A stretch of 27,243 nt of DNA from Bacteroidales bacterium (GTDB lineage Bacteria; Bacteroidota; Bacteroidia; Bacteroidales; Bacteroidaceae). Where the stretch lies: the NCBI GenBank assembly GCA_004552155.1, contig SFPF01000060.1, forward strand, positions 1 to 27,243. Direction: 5' to 3'. Positions 1 to 6,026 of the stretch are shown piece after piece (the stretch's first letter is position 1; each line of letters begins with the position of its first letter). The translations under genes were made by a program, and so were the position numbers. The notes beneath the pieces were generated by a model. It was given only the letters and a program-made list of their open reading frames with translations, was not told the DNA's origin and did no database searches.

Positions 1-100
1 CTCACCCCCTCTCTGTGGTACATGAAAAGTAAACTGGTTCTGGAGGTAGAAAAGTAAATGCAAATAGGTCTAAGAGGGAGTGGAAAGGGGATGCAGACGG

Positions 101-373
101 ATGAAGATTGTGGCCAGACCTGTGGAAGCGGTGGCGGTGTTTTATCGCGGGGAATATCCGGAGCCAAGAAAAATCCGATATGAAGACCGGGATGGCGTGC
201 GGAAGACCATATCTGTGGATAAGATTCTGGAGTCGGAGCCGCTTCGATTCGGCAGTGTGGAGTTTATTTTTATGCTGCAAAGCGTAACTGCCAATATTGG
301 CTGCGAGATGCTGCAAGGGCGGAAAATCAGAAAGATCCGTTCGCCGTTTCGCGGGCGTAATCTGCTGGATTGA
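101..373 (+). CDS. small protein of Firmicutes-like type, 3' end probably not native
   Basis: The reading frame starts at an ATG preceded by a purine-rich stretch (AGGGAGTGGAAAGGGG) and begins MKIVARPVEAVAVF, with later motifs ISVDKILE and FIFMLQSV. From memory this pattern (MKIVARP..., IKVD+I, F+CQS) matches a family of about 90 residues found in Lachnospiraceae and related Firmicutes; I have not been able to search it, and its function is unknown to me. After about residue 65 the similarity stops and the frame runs on through sequence that on the other strand is the 3' end of a Bacteroidetes-type gene, so the last 25 residues are probably artificial. An upstream frame ending at TAA 55-57 could be the tail of another gene. 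Codon choice and the strong purine-rich leader differ from the rest of the window. Confidence 0.45.
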   Translation: MKIVARPVEAVAVFYRGEYPEPRKIRYEDRDGVRKTISVDKILESEPLRFGSVEFIFMLQSVTANIGCEMLQGRKIRKIRSPFRGRNLLD

Positions 374-950
374 TTTCCTTGCCTACGTAGCGGAAGTTAA
401 AGCTATTGCCTTTCACAGAGGGGAATTGGCTGCGTTGGTCAACGTCCATGCGGTTGCGCAGATGGTCTATGATGCGCGTGTAGCACTCAAAGCCGGAATT
501 GGCCCGCACCAAGGCAGAAAAAGTAGTGTCTTGATAGCAGAACTTTGCCGTTTCGGGGATTTGTATCACGCGCTTGAAGGTGACCGTGCCCTCGTACCAG
601 CCTTCTTCCTCGGCAGTCAGTTCTGCCATGCGCAGTTCCTTGCGGTGCACGAGGCTTAGTTCGCCCGTTTGCAGGGGTTGCGGGGTATAGTTGGTTTGAG
701 TAGCGTTGGCCTTGTGTCGTGCCTTAAATTCCTCCATGTTGGCAGCGTCGGTCTTGATGAGGATAAAATAGACGCGCGGACGGATTTTGTAGCGTTTCGG
801 GTAGGGCATGTCGCTTTCCACGTAGGCACGCAGGTCGTCCACCATGCGTTGGTTAATAGGGATTTCCGGGATGGAGGTAAGGAAATCCAAGAGTTCGTCG
901 AACGTGTATGCGATGGTGTCTTGGTCGAAATAGCGGGCGTAAATATTCAT
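327..950 (-). CDS. conserved hypothetical protein, Bacteroidetes type
   Basis: This 207-residue soluble protein starts MNIYARYFDQDTIAYTFDEL and has no signal peptide or membrane segment. I do not recognise a named domain. It is rich in aromatic and charged residues. The N-terminal segment (FDELLDFLTSIPEIPI, then a helix with LRAYVESDMPYPKRYKIRPR) resembles small Bacteroidales proteins of unknown function, so a function should not be assigned. It lies just downstream of the terminator of a tRNA operon on the same strand, 28 bases after the hairpin, and no clear promoter of its own was seen. The stop codon at 327-329 lies at or close to the point where the foreign-looking sequence begins, so the true C-terminus may be lost and the last residues (ANGSF) are doubtful. 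Confidence 0.6.
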   Translation of the reverse strand: MNIYARYFDQDTIAYTFDELLDFLTSIPEIPINQRMVDDLRAYVESDMPYPKRYKIRPRVYFILIKTDAANMEEFKARHKANATQTNYTPQPLQTGELSLVHRKELRMAELTAEEEGWYEGTVTFKRVIQIPETAKFCYQDTTFSALVRANSGFECYTRIIDHLRNRMDVDQRSQFPSVKGNSFNFRYVGKEINPADYARETANGSF

Positions 951-972
951 GGCACAACTATTTTTGTTGATA

Positions 973-1014
973 CAAAAAATGACAGCTTTTCAGTTTCCCC
1001 TCAAAGCTGTCATT
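973..1014 (-). terminator. intrinsic terminator of the Gly/Leu tRNA operon
   Basis: A perfect 12-bp stem (AATGACAGCTTT pairing with AAAGCTGTCATT, loop 13 bases) is followed on the minus strand by a run of T. It lies 20 bases after the last tRNA and ends the cluster before the hypothetical gene. Confidence 0.85.
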
Positions 1015-1034
1015 ATTCATTGTTGATTTTGTTG

Positions 1035-1107
1035 AGCGGAAAACGAGACTCGAACTCGCGACCCCAACCTTGGCAAGGTTGTGCTCTACCAACTGAGCTA
1101 TTTCCGC
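1035..1107 (-). tRNA. tRNA-Gly (GCC), copy 1
   Basis: On the minus strand the sequence begins GCGGAAATAGCTCAGTTGG, has anticodon stem-loop CCTTGCCAAGG with anticodon GCC, a standard T arm (GTTCGAGTC), a 7-bp acceptor stem and discriminator base T, as is usual for bacterial tRNA-Gly. No CCA is encoded. It is identical to the copy at 1402-1474. Confidence 0.97.
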
Positions 1108-1115
1108 AAGAAAAG

Positions 1116-1199
1116 TGAAGAGGAGGAGACTCGAACTCCCACGTCGCAATTGACACTACCCCCTCAAAGTAGCGCGTCTACCAATTCCGCCACCTCTCC
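1116..1199 (-). tRNA. tRNA-Leu (GAG)
   Basis: The minus strand shows a class II tRNA: acceptor GGAGAGG pairs with CCTCTTC, the D arm is GCGGAATTGGTAGACGC, the anticodon loop TTGAGGG gives anticodon GAG, there is a long variable arm, and the discriminator is A as expected for leucine. CCA is not encoded. It reads CTC and CTT codons. Confidence 0.95.
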
Positions 1200-1288
1200 A
1201 TTTTGTCTTGTAATAATGACTCACACCGTTGCACGCGGAGGGTTTGCAATTAGGCGTTTCCCTTGTGCAGCCAAGCTCCGTTTTGCAG

Positions 1289-1371
1289 TGCCCAGAACAG
1301 GACTCGAACCTGCACGTCATTGCTGACACCAGTACCTGAAACTGGCGCGTCTACCATTCCGCCACCTGGGC
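1289..1371 (-). tRNA. tRNA-Leu (CAG)
   Basis: A second class II tRNA on the minus strand. Acceptor GCCCAGG pairs with the 3' arm ending CTGGGC, the anticodon loop TTCAGGT gives CAG, and the discriminator is A. It reads CTG, the common leucine codon in this window. CCA is not encoded. Confidence 0.95.
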
Positions 1372-1401
1372 TTTTTGTAGAGTCATTTTGTTCAATAAGT
1401 G

Positions 1402-1474
1402 AGCGGAAAACGAGACTCGAACTCGCGACCCCAACCTTGGCAAGGTTGTGCTCTACCAACTGAGCTATTTCCGC
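1402..1474 (-). tRNA. tRNA-Gly (GCC), copy 2
   Basis: Identical in sequence to the tRNA-Gly at 1035-1107. It is the first gene of the cluster, about 28 bases downstream of the promoter at 1503-1533. Two identical copies in one operon point to a recent duplication or gene conversion. Confidence 0.97.
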
Positions 1475-1502
1475 GTTGTAGCGCTTTCTCTCAAACGCGG
1501 TG

Positions 1503-1533
1503 CAAAGGTACAACATATTTTTTATCTACCAAA
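1503..1533 (-). promoter_or_regulatory. Bacteroidetes-type promoter for the Gly/Leu tRNA operon
   Basis: On the minus strand TTTG (1530-1533) is followed after exactly 19 bases by TACCTTTG (1503-1510). This fits the known Bacteroidetes primary sigma factor pattern of TTTG at -33 and TAnnTTTG at -7. The expected start site lies about 20 bases before the first tRNA. Confidence 0.85.
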
Positions 1534-1819
1534 TGTTTGCCCTAAAAAAATGCGTTTTTTTACGAGATAATGCCTTTTCAACCCGTTTCGCCCGCTCTTT
1601 TAGGGTTATGAGAATGCCAAAAGTGCAGTTTGGCTCTCCTTTCTTGATTTCAAAATTATCGATTGTCTTCTGCACAACAACTTAATTCTATTGCGCTCGC
1701 TTGCACGAAAGTTCAAGAAAGGCAAATCTTGTTAATGCCGTTCCACGCTCTGCGCAGAGAGTTGATTTCGCATTTGCAATCGTTAAGGAGCGTTTGCTTG
1801 AAAATTTAGGGATAATTAA

Positions 1820-1975
1820 GACCGCAGAAATTTGCTCCGAGAAAAATTCTGCGGATTTCAAGGAAATTTTCACGATAAAGCACATCGGAAAAATTATAAA
1901 GGAGCAAATTTTTACGGGCTTGCTTATAATTTTCACGATCATATAAGACAATTTTTCCGCTCATATATGATAGTT
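1820..1975. repeat. palindrome-rich intergenic repeat
   Basis: This part of the gene-free stretch 1534-2164 is built of nested inverted repeats: CCGCAGAA (1822-1829) with TTCTGCGG (1847-1854), AAATTTGCTCC (1828-1838) with GGAGCAAATTT (1901-1911), and AAAATTATAA (1890-1899) with TTATAATTTT (1924-1933). Open frames on both strands here look like shadows. It resembles dispersed non-coding repeats of Bacteroidales. The rest of the gap holds nothing else recognisable except the terminator at 1992-2021. Confidence 0.55.
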
Positions 1976-1991
1976 GGCCCCAAAAACGCAA

Positions 1992-2021
1992 AAAGAGGAA
2001 AAGCCTGCGCTCTTCCTCTTT
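1992..2021 (-). terminator. terminator downstream of the HxlR-type regulator
   Basis: A stem of 13 bp with one mismatch (AAAGAGGAAGAGC against its partner, 4-base loop) is followed on the minus strand by TTGCGTTTTT. It lies about 145 bases after the stop codon of the regulator. Confidence 0.7.
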
Positions 2022-2164
2022 CTGCTAGGGCAAAGATAAGTAGAAAATCCCGTGCCGCCAAAATGCGCTGCGCTGTGCCGCCGGCTGTCAAAGCAAGCCG
2101 TCGTTCGTTGGCAGAAGCAGTCGGTTGTGTGGAGCAAGATGTTGCAAGGGTAAAAGGGGGGATG

Positions 2165-2533
2165 CTATGAATGGCGCTTCCGGCTTTCGATGATGTCGGC
2201 AAAGTTAGCGAGTGCCCAGTCTATCATGGGGCGGCAAGCGTGCATGAAGGAAAGGCCGCGCTGCGTGATGGCGTACTCCACGCGCGGCGGCACTTCGGGG
2301 AAGGCGAAACGCTGCACCATGCCATCTTCTTCAAGATGGTGAAGCGTCATGGAGAGTACTTTCTGCGAGATGTCGGGCAGGCTTTTGCGGAGGGCGGAAA
2401 ATCGCATGTTGCCCTCGCGGTTGCAAAGCGTGTGGAGCACGAGCAGAGACCATTTGTCGCCCACCCGCGCTATGATGTTGCGCACGGGACATTCGGGAAA
2501 GAGCACGTCTTGTACCTCAATATCTTTAATCAT
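2165..2533 (-). CDS. HxlR-family transcriptional regulator
   Basis: This 122-residue protein is a winged helix-turn-helix regulator of the HxlR family. It opens with the family signature CPVRNIIARVGDKWSLLVL, then the recognition helix region FSALRKSLPDISQKVLSMTL and the wing PPRVEYAITQRG. HxlR proteins are usually local regulators that respond to reactive electrophiles, oxidants or aldehydes; Cys15 in the CPVR motif matches the position of the redox-active cysteine known in HypR of this family, so thiol sensing is possible here. The start was set at MIKDIEVQ because that gives the normal family length; an in-frame upstream extension runs into a terminator and is unlikely. It follows the cupin gene on the same strand but a terminator separates them. 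The cupin gene is the likely target, though this is inferred from position only. Confidence 0.9.
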   Translation of the reverse strand: MIKDIEVQDVLFPECPVRNIIARVGDKWSLLVLHTLCNREGNMRFSALRKSLPDISQKVLSMTLHHLEEDGMVQRFAFPEVPPRVEYAITQRGLSFMHACRPMIDWALANFADIIESRKRHS

Positions 2534-2551
2534 ATGCAGTTGTTTATATAG

Positions 2552-2595
2552 AAAAAAACGGAAGAAACCCCGCCTTATTGTGGTTCCTTCCGTTT
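2552..2595 (-). terminator. terminator between cupin and HxlR-type gene
   Basis: Stem AAACGGAAG (2556-2564) pairs with CTTCCGTTT (2587-2595), and the minus strand continues in a run of T. It would end the cupin transcript just before the regulator start at 2533. Confidence 0.8.
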
Positions 2596-2616
2596 CCGTG
2601 TTCGTTAGTTTTGTAT

Positions 2617-3009
2617 TTAGAGGATAACTCCGTCCGTTGCAGTGCATTGTTCCAAGGAGTTAGCCTTTGCCTGTATGCAGATGTATGTGAAGGGCGTCGC
2701 GCCGGTGTTTCGGTTGCAGCGCACCACGTTCGGGTCGATACGCACCGCGTCGCCGCTTTCAACGGCAATGTCCTCGCCGTCGAGCGTAAAGACGCCCGTG
2801 CCGCTAAGCACGATGTAGAGTTCCTCGTTCTGCTTGTGCTTGTGGTTGAAAGGCACAGCCTCGCCCGCCGCCAATGTGCCGAAAGATACTTCCATGCCGG
2901 TGAGCGACAAGGCATCTTTCAAAAAATCCTTTCCGCCGAATGTGGCGAGATTTCCCACGCTTGCAACGGCATATCCATTGCCCTTTTGCTTGATTTTCAG
3001 TTGGCTCAT
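2617..3009 (-). CDS. single-domain cupin protein
   Basis: A small protein of 130 residues with one cupin_2 beta-barrel. The first metal-binding motif is visible as FNHKHKQNEELYIVLSGTG (two His and a Glu) and the second motif as GDAVRIDPNVVRCNRN, in which the usual His appears replaced, so metal binding may be incomplete. There is no signal peptide, so it is cytoplasmic. Such short cupins often act on or bind small molecules, but the substrate cannot be read from the sequence. The start at MSQLKIKQ was chosen because the promoter -7 element lies only about 30 bases upstream, which excludes the longer frame. An HxlR-type regulator lies directly downstream, and a palindrome sits above the promoter. 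Confidence 0.85.
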   Translation of the reverse strand: MSQLKIKQKGNGYAVASVGNLATFGGKDFLKDALSLTGMEVSFGTLAAGEAVPFNHKHKQNEELYIVLSGTGVFTLDGEDIAVESGDAVRIDPNVVRCNRNTGATPFTYICIQAKANSLEQCTATDGVIL

Positions 3010-3039
3010 TTCTTTTAGTTTTAGTGATAAATAACGGTG

Positions 3040-3070
3040 CAAAGGTACTTGCCTTTTCTTTTCCCCGCAA
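3040..3070 (-). promoter_or_regulatory. promoter of the cupin gene
   Basis: On the minus strand TTG (3068-3070) and TACCTTTG (3040-3047) are 20 bases apart, a good match to the Bacteroidetes promoter pattern. The start codon at 3009 lies about 30 bases below the -7 element. Confidence 0.8.
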
Positions 3071-3085
3071 GAGCTGAATTTCTGT

Positions 3086-3096
3086 TCACTTAGTGA
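3086..3096. promoter_or_regulatory. possible regulator-binding palindrome above the cupin promoter
   Basis: TCACTTAGTGA is an 11-base palindrome placed 15 bases upstream of the -33 element of the cupin promoter. With an HxlR-type gene next door, an operator is a reasonable guess, but no second copy was seen. Confidence 0.35.
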
Positions 3097-3158
3097 GTTG
3101 CAGGTTACTATTGCTGTAAATCAGCCTTTTGAAAAACTCGCTTTTACTAATAATTAAC

Positions 3159-3190
3159 GCACCCGCAAGCGTCGGGCGGTTGCAGGTGCG
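3159..3190 (-). terminator. hairpin after the DHH phosphoesterase gene
   Basis: Arms CGCACCCGCAA and TTGCAGGTGCG pair over 11 positions with one mismatch. On the minus strand the stem is followed by TTAATTATT, a weak T tract, so terminator function is likely but not certain. Confidence 0.55.
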
Positions 3191-3216
3191 TGGGGTATGT
3201 CTTATTTTTTAGATGT

Positions 3217-4182
3217 TCAAAGCAAATGGGCGTAAGCCTCGATGGCTCGTTCGGCAGTCTTGACGGCTTCGGAAAGGGGAAAGGGCAGTTCGCCGCCGGA
3301 GGCGTTGAGGTGGCCGCCGCCGTTGAAGAACTCTTCCGCCATCTTGTTGCAGGGAAAATCGTCTACGCTGCGCAGGCTCACGCGCACCACGTCGCGCTCC
3401 GTGTCCTCGCGCAGGGAAATGCTGAGGCGCATGCCCTTTACCTGTAACGGCATATTCACCAGTCCTTCGGCGTCGCCGCGAATAAAGTTGAAGCGCGTCA
3501 TTTCGCTGCGCGTGAGGGTGAAGATCGAGGCGCGGCGGTCTTGGTAGAAGTCGAGCTTTTTGTAAAGGATATATCCCGTGAGGCGCAGGCGCGACTCGGA
3601 GTAGGTGTTGAAGACGTTGCGGTAAATCTTGTCCTTGTCGATGCCCTTTGCCAGCAGGAGGCTGATGAGCTGATAGATTTCCGGGCTGTTGGAATTGTAG
3701 GTAAAGCCACCCGTGTCGGTCATCATGCCCGTGTAGAGCGCGGCGGCGGCGCGGGTGGCCATATCCTCGTAGCCGCCGAGTTGCAGCAGCAGGCGCAGTA
3801 CCACCTCGCAGGTGGAGCACATTTGCGGGTGCGAAATGGTGAGTGCCGCGGCGTTGCGGTCGGGGTTGAGGTGGTGGTCGATGATAACGCGCGGCGCATT
3901 GTGCGCGGCGATTGCGTCGCCCATTTCCATAAGGCGGTGGAGGGCGTTGAAGTCGAGGCAAAACACGAGGTCGCAGTTCTTGATGGCCTGTGTCGCCTCC
4001 GTTTCGTGGCGCATATAGAAAGAGATGTCCTGAATGCCGGGCAGCCAGCGCAGGAGCGCGGAGCCCACAGCATCGCCGTCGGGACCGCGATGCCCGCAGA
4101 TGAGTATGCGCTTGGCGTTTGCAATGAGGTTTTGCAGGAGTTCGCGTTCTGTTTCAGTAATCAGGGGAGGAATTGTCAGCAT
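3217..4182 (-). CDS. DHH-family phosphoesterase (NrnA/RecJ-like), internal piece missing
   Basis: This 321-residue protein belongs to the DHH/DHHA1 family that includes NrnA, which degrades short RNA (nanoRNA) and pAp. Motif I is GHRGPDGDA (30-38), motif II LDFNALHR, motif III DHHLNP (102-107), motif IV MTDTGGFTYN, and the C-terminal DHHA1 domain ends with the GGGHLNASG substrate-binding motif. All metal ligands appear present. Between SAL (41-43) and LRWLPG (44 on) the usual segment of about 25 residues that links motif I to the second strand of the Rossmann-like fold is absent, without a frame change. The protein is about 20 residues shorter than I expect for Bacteroidales homologues. It lies 85 bases downstream of rpe on the same strand, probably cotranscribed. 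Whether the shortened protein folds is doubtful. Confidence 0.88.
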   Translation of the reverse strand: MLTIPPLITETERELLQNLIANAKRILICGHRGPDGDAVGSALLRWLPGIQDISFYMRHETEATQAIKNCDLVFCLDFNALHRLMEMGDAIAAHNAPRVIIDHHLNPDRNAAALTISHPQMCSTCEVVLRLLLQLGGYEDMATRAAAALYTGMMTDTGGFTYNSNSPEIYQLISLLLAKGIDKDKIYRNVFNTYSESRLRLTGYILYKKLDFYQDRRASIFTLTRSEMTRFNFIRGDAEGLVNMPLQVKGMRLSISLREDTERDVVRVSLRSVDDFPCNKMAEEFFNGGGHLNASGGELPFPLSEAVKTAERAIEAYAHLL

Positions 4183-4267
4183 TTCGTTGTCGGGGAAATT
4201 GTGGGATTGGTTTTGAAAACCACGGATGTTTTATATTTTCTTGTATGTAAACGTGGAAAATAAAAAA

Positions 4268-4921
4268 CTACCTTGTGAGTGCCTTTAAGGCGAGTACTTC
4301 GGCCTCGGGGTCGGAGGCTTTGAAAATGGCGCTGCCTGCTACGAGCACGTCTGCGCCGGCATCTACGAGCAGTTTGCCCGTCTCGCGGTTCACGCCGCCG
4401 TCAATTTCTATCAAGGCTTTCGAGCCTCTGCGGTCGAGGAGTTCGCGCAGGCGGCGCGTCTTGTCGACGGCGTGGGCGATAAATTTCTGTCCGCCGAAGC
4501 CGGGGTTTACCGACATGAGCATCACGAGATCGAGGTCGGCCGCAATTTCTTCGAGCACGCAGACCGGCGTGTGGGGATTGAGCGTTACGCCCGCCATCAT
4601 GCCTGCGTCCTTGATTTGCTGCACCACGCGGTGCAGGTGCGTGCAGGCCTCATAGTGCACGTTCATCACTTTTGCGCCGAGCGCCTTGACTTGCGGCAGG
4701 AACTTCTGTGGCTCCACAATCATCAGGTGCACGTCGAGCGGTTTCCGCGCGGCGCGTGCCACGGCTTCCATAACGGGGAAGCCGAAAGATATGTTAGGGA
4801 CAAACACGCCGTCCATCACGTCGAGGTGAAACCAGTCGCACGCGCCACTATTAAGCATCTCGATGTCGCGTTGCAGGTTGCCGAAGTCGGCAGAAAGCAG
4901 GGAGGGGGAAACAAGTGCCAT
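4268..4921 (-). CDS. rpe: ribulose-phosphate 3-epimerase
   Basis: The 217-residue product is a TIM-barrel enzyme that interconverts D-ribulose 5-phosphate and D-xylulose 5-phosphate in the pentose phosphate pathway. It is full length and shows the family motifs SPSLLSADF at the start, HLDVMDGVFVPNISFG (metal-binding His and Asp), DVHLMI, MSVNPGFGGQKF, IDGGVN and the phosphate-binding AGSAIFKA near the end. The start codon follows an AT-rich leader (ATATATAATATTGT) a few bases downstream of a promoter. The next gene on the strand is the DHH phosphoesterase. In many Bacteroidales I recall comEC lying between these two genes; it is absent here. Confidence 0.96.
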   Translation of the reverse strand: MALVSPSLLSADFGNLQRDIEMLNSGACDWFHLDVMDGVFVPNISFGFPVMEAVARAARKPLDVHLMIVEPQKFLPQVKALGAKVMNVHYEACTHLHRVVQQIKDAGMMAGVTLNPHTPVCVLEEIAADLDLVMLMSVNPGFGGQKFIAHAVDKTRRLRELLDRRGSKALIEIDGGVNRETGKLLVDAGADVLVAGSAIFKASDPEAEVLALKALTR

Positions 4922-4947
4922 ACAATATTATATATATGCGCGGGCGC

Positions 4948-4977
4948 GAAAGGTACGCCCGAAGAATAATTTTCCAA
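4948..4977 (-). promoter_or_regulatory. probable promoter of rpe
   Basis: On the minus strand TTG (4975-4977) is followed after 19 bases by TACCTTTC (4948-4955), one base off the TAnnTTTG consensus. It lies 27 bases above the rpe start. A strong palindrome GGGCGCA-AGGCC-TGCGCCC lies just upstream at 4983-5001. Confidence 0.6.
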
Positions 4978-5020
4978 GAATAGGGCGCAAGGCCTGCGCC
5001 CGAAACGTTTTATCAATGAA

Positions 5021-5060
5021 AAAAGGATTGATACGGGTTTAAGTCGTTATCAATCCTTTT
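5021..5060 (-). terminator. terminator of the Ser/Glu tRNA operon
   Basis: A perfect 13-bp stem (AAAAGGATTGATA with TATCAATCCTTTT) is followed by more T on the minus strand, 17 bases after tRNA-Glu. Confidence 0.88.
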
Positions 5061-5076
5061 CTTTCTAACCTTTGAG

Positions 5077-5148
5077 TAGCGCCTACGGGAATCGAACCCG
5101 TATACCATGCGTGAGAGGCATGTATCCTAACCGTTAGATGAAAGCGCC
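5077..5148 (-). tRNA. tRNA-Glu (CTC)
   Basis: The minus strand shows GGCGCTTTCATCTAACGG, anticodon arm CATGC-CTCTCAC-GCATG with anticodon CTC, and T arm ACGGG-TTCGATT-CCCGT. The acceptor closes with a G1-T72 wobble pair and discriminator A. CCA is not encoded. It reads GAG codons. Confidence 0.95.
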
Positions 5149-5153
5149 ATATG

Positions 5154-5242
5154 CGGAAGCTGGGGGATTCGAACCCCCGGTACGGTTAAACCCGTACGTC
5201 AGTTTAGCAAACTGGTGGTTTCAGCCACTCACCCAAACTTCC
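5154..5242 (-). tRNA. tRNA-Ser (GCT)
   Basis: A class II tRNA on the minus strand with acceptor GGAAGTT pairing with AGCTTCC, anticodon loop TTGCTAA (anticodon GCT), a long variable stem (GTACGGG with CCGTAC) and discriminator G as usual for serine. It is five bases upstream of tRNA-Glu in the same transcript. It reads AGC and AGT. Confidence 0.96.
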
Positions 5243-5270
5243 TTTCGCGTTTCCTTATCGGAAAGCAGTG

Positions 5271-5302
5271 CAAAAGTACGAGGATTTTTTCAACCTGCCA
5301 AA
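5271..5302 (-). promoter_or_regulatory. promoter of the Ser/Glu tRNA operon
   Basis: TTTG (5299-5302) and TACTTTTG (5271-5278) on the minus strand are separated by 20 bases, fitting the Bacteroidetes consensus. The tRNA-Ser 5' end is 29 bases below. Confidence 0.82.
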
Positions 5303-5320
5303 CAATTTCCCGAAAAAAAG

Positions 5321-6007
5321 TCATCTTCCTGCTATGATAGTGAGGGAATCGCTGATTTGCGGGTAGTTTTTTCCGTCAGTTGGGGGACTGTCCGGTTTTT
5401 CTTCTTCCCCGTCGCTGCCGCCTTGGTCCTCCTCCCCGTCGCTGCCGCCGCTTTCATTGTCGCCGCTGCCGCTTTCATTGCCGCCGCCGCTATTTTCAGG
5501 CGGGGCGATGAAGGCGAATGCAGTGGGGCTTTTCAGTCCGACAACGCGGAAATAGGTGGTCAGCTTGCCTTGAATGGCGATGTACTGGTTGAAATATTCG
5601 GGATGGTCGTAAAGATTGAGCAGGCCGCGCAGGTTTCTGCCCGTAGTGGGCAGTTCAACGGGCAGGCAGCACAGTTCGTCGAACTCGTCGGGCGTATCGG
5701 ACAGCAGCATGTTAGTGTTGGCCTTGTCGTTGGGGATAGAGAACGAGGCGTTGCTCATCGAACTTGTTGTATAACCAACGATGTAGCCCTTGATGACCAC
5801 CTCGCTGCCGTCGGCTGCCCTTTGCATGGCTTCTCCTACGGTGAGCGCATTGCTCGTGTCGAGGGAGGGAGAAGCGCCATTGCCGCCGCCCGCTGCGTTC
5901 TGCGCGCCCTCGTCGGCCGTGCCGTCGGGCAGTTCGATTTTTTGGCAGGAAAATGCCAAGGCTATCGAGAGGAGCGGCAGCAGTGACAGGCGGAGCAGGC
6001 GTTTCAT
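5321..6007 (-). CDS. DUF6359-like OB-fold lipoprotein with acidic low-complexity tail
   Basis: The 228-residue product starts with a lipoprotein signal peptide: positive MKRLLR, a hydrophobic core, and lipobox AFSC with the lipidated Cys at about 21. The middle (about 55-165) has the pattern ALTVGEAM, VVIKGYIVGYTT, NTNMLLSDTP, CLPVELP, NLYDHPEYFNQYIAIQGKL and VVGLKSPTAF, which I associate with the DUF6359 OB-fold domain found in Bacteroidetes surface proteins. The tail (about 170-215) is a Gly/Ser/Glu/Asp-rich repeat, likely a flexible spacer. Its ligand is unknown. It begins 20 bases after the S9 peptidase stop codon, so both are probably one transcript and the two may act together at the cell envelope. 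The tail repeats are prone to length change. Confidence 0.8.
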   Translation of the reverse strand: MKRLLRLSLLPLLSIALAFSCQKIELPDGTADEGAQNAAGGGNGASPSLDTSNALTVGEAMQRAADGSEVVIKGYIVGYTTSSMSNASFSIPNDKANTNMLLSDTPDEFDELCCLPVELPTTGRNLRGLLNLYDHPEYFNQYIAIQGKLTTYFRVVGLKSPTAFAFIAPPENSGGGNESGSGDNESGGSDGEEDQGGSDGEEEKPDSPPTDGKNYPQISDSLTIIAGR

Positions 6008-6026
6008 AGCGGGCGGCGCGGGCGGT

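Noticed and set aside
1701..1946. Possible small gene of 81 codons in the gap before the HxlR-type gene
   Set aside because: It spans palindromic repeat sequence and both strands are open in the same place; no leader or conserved pattern supports it.
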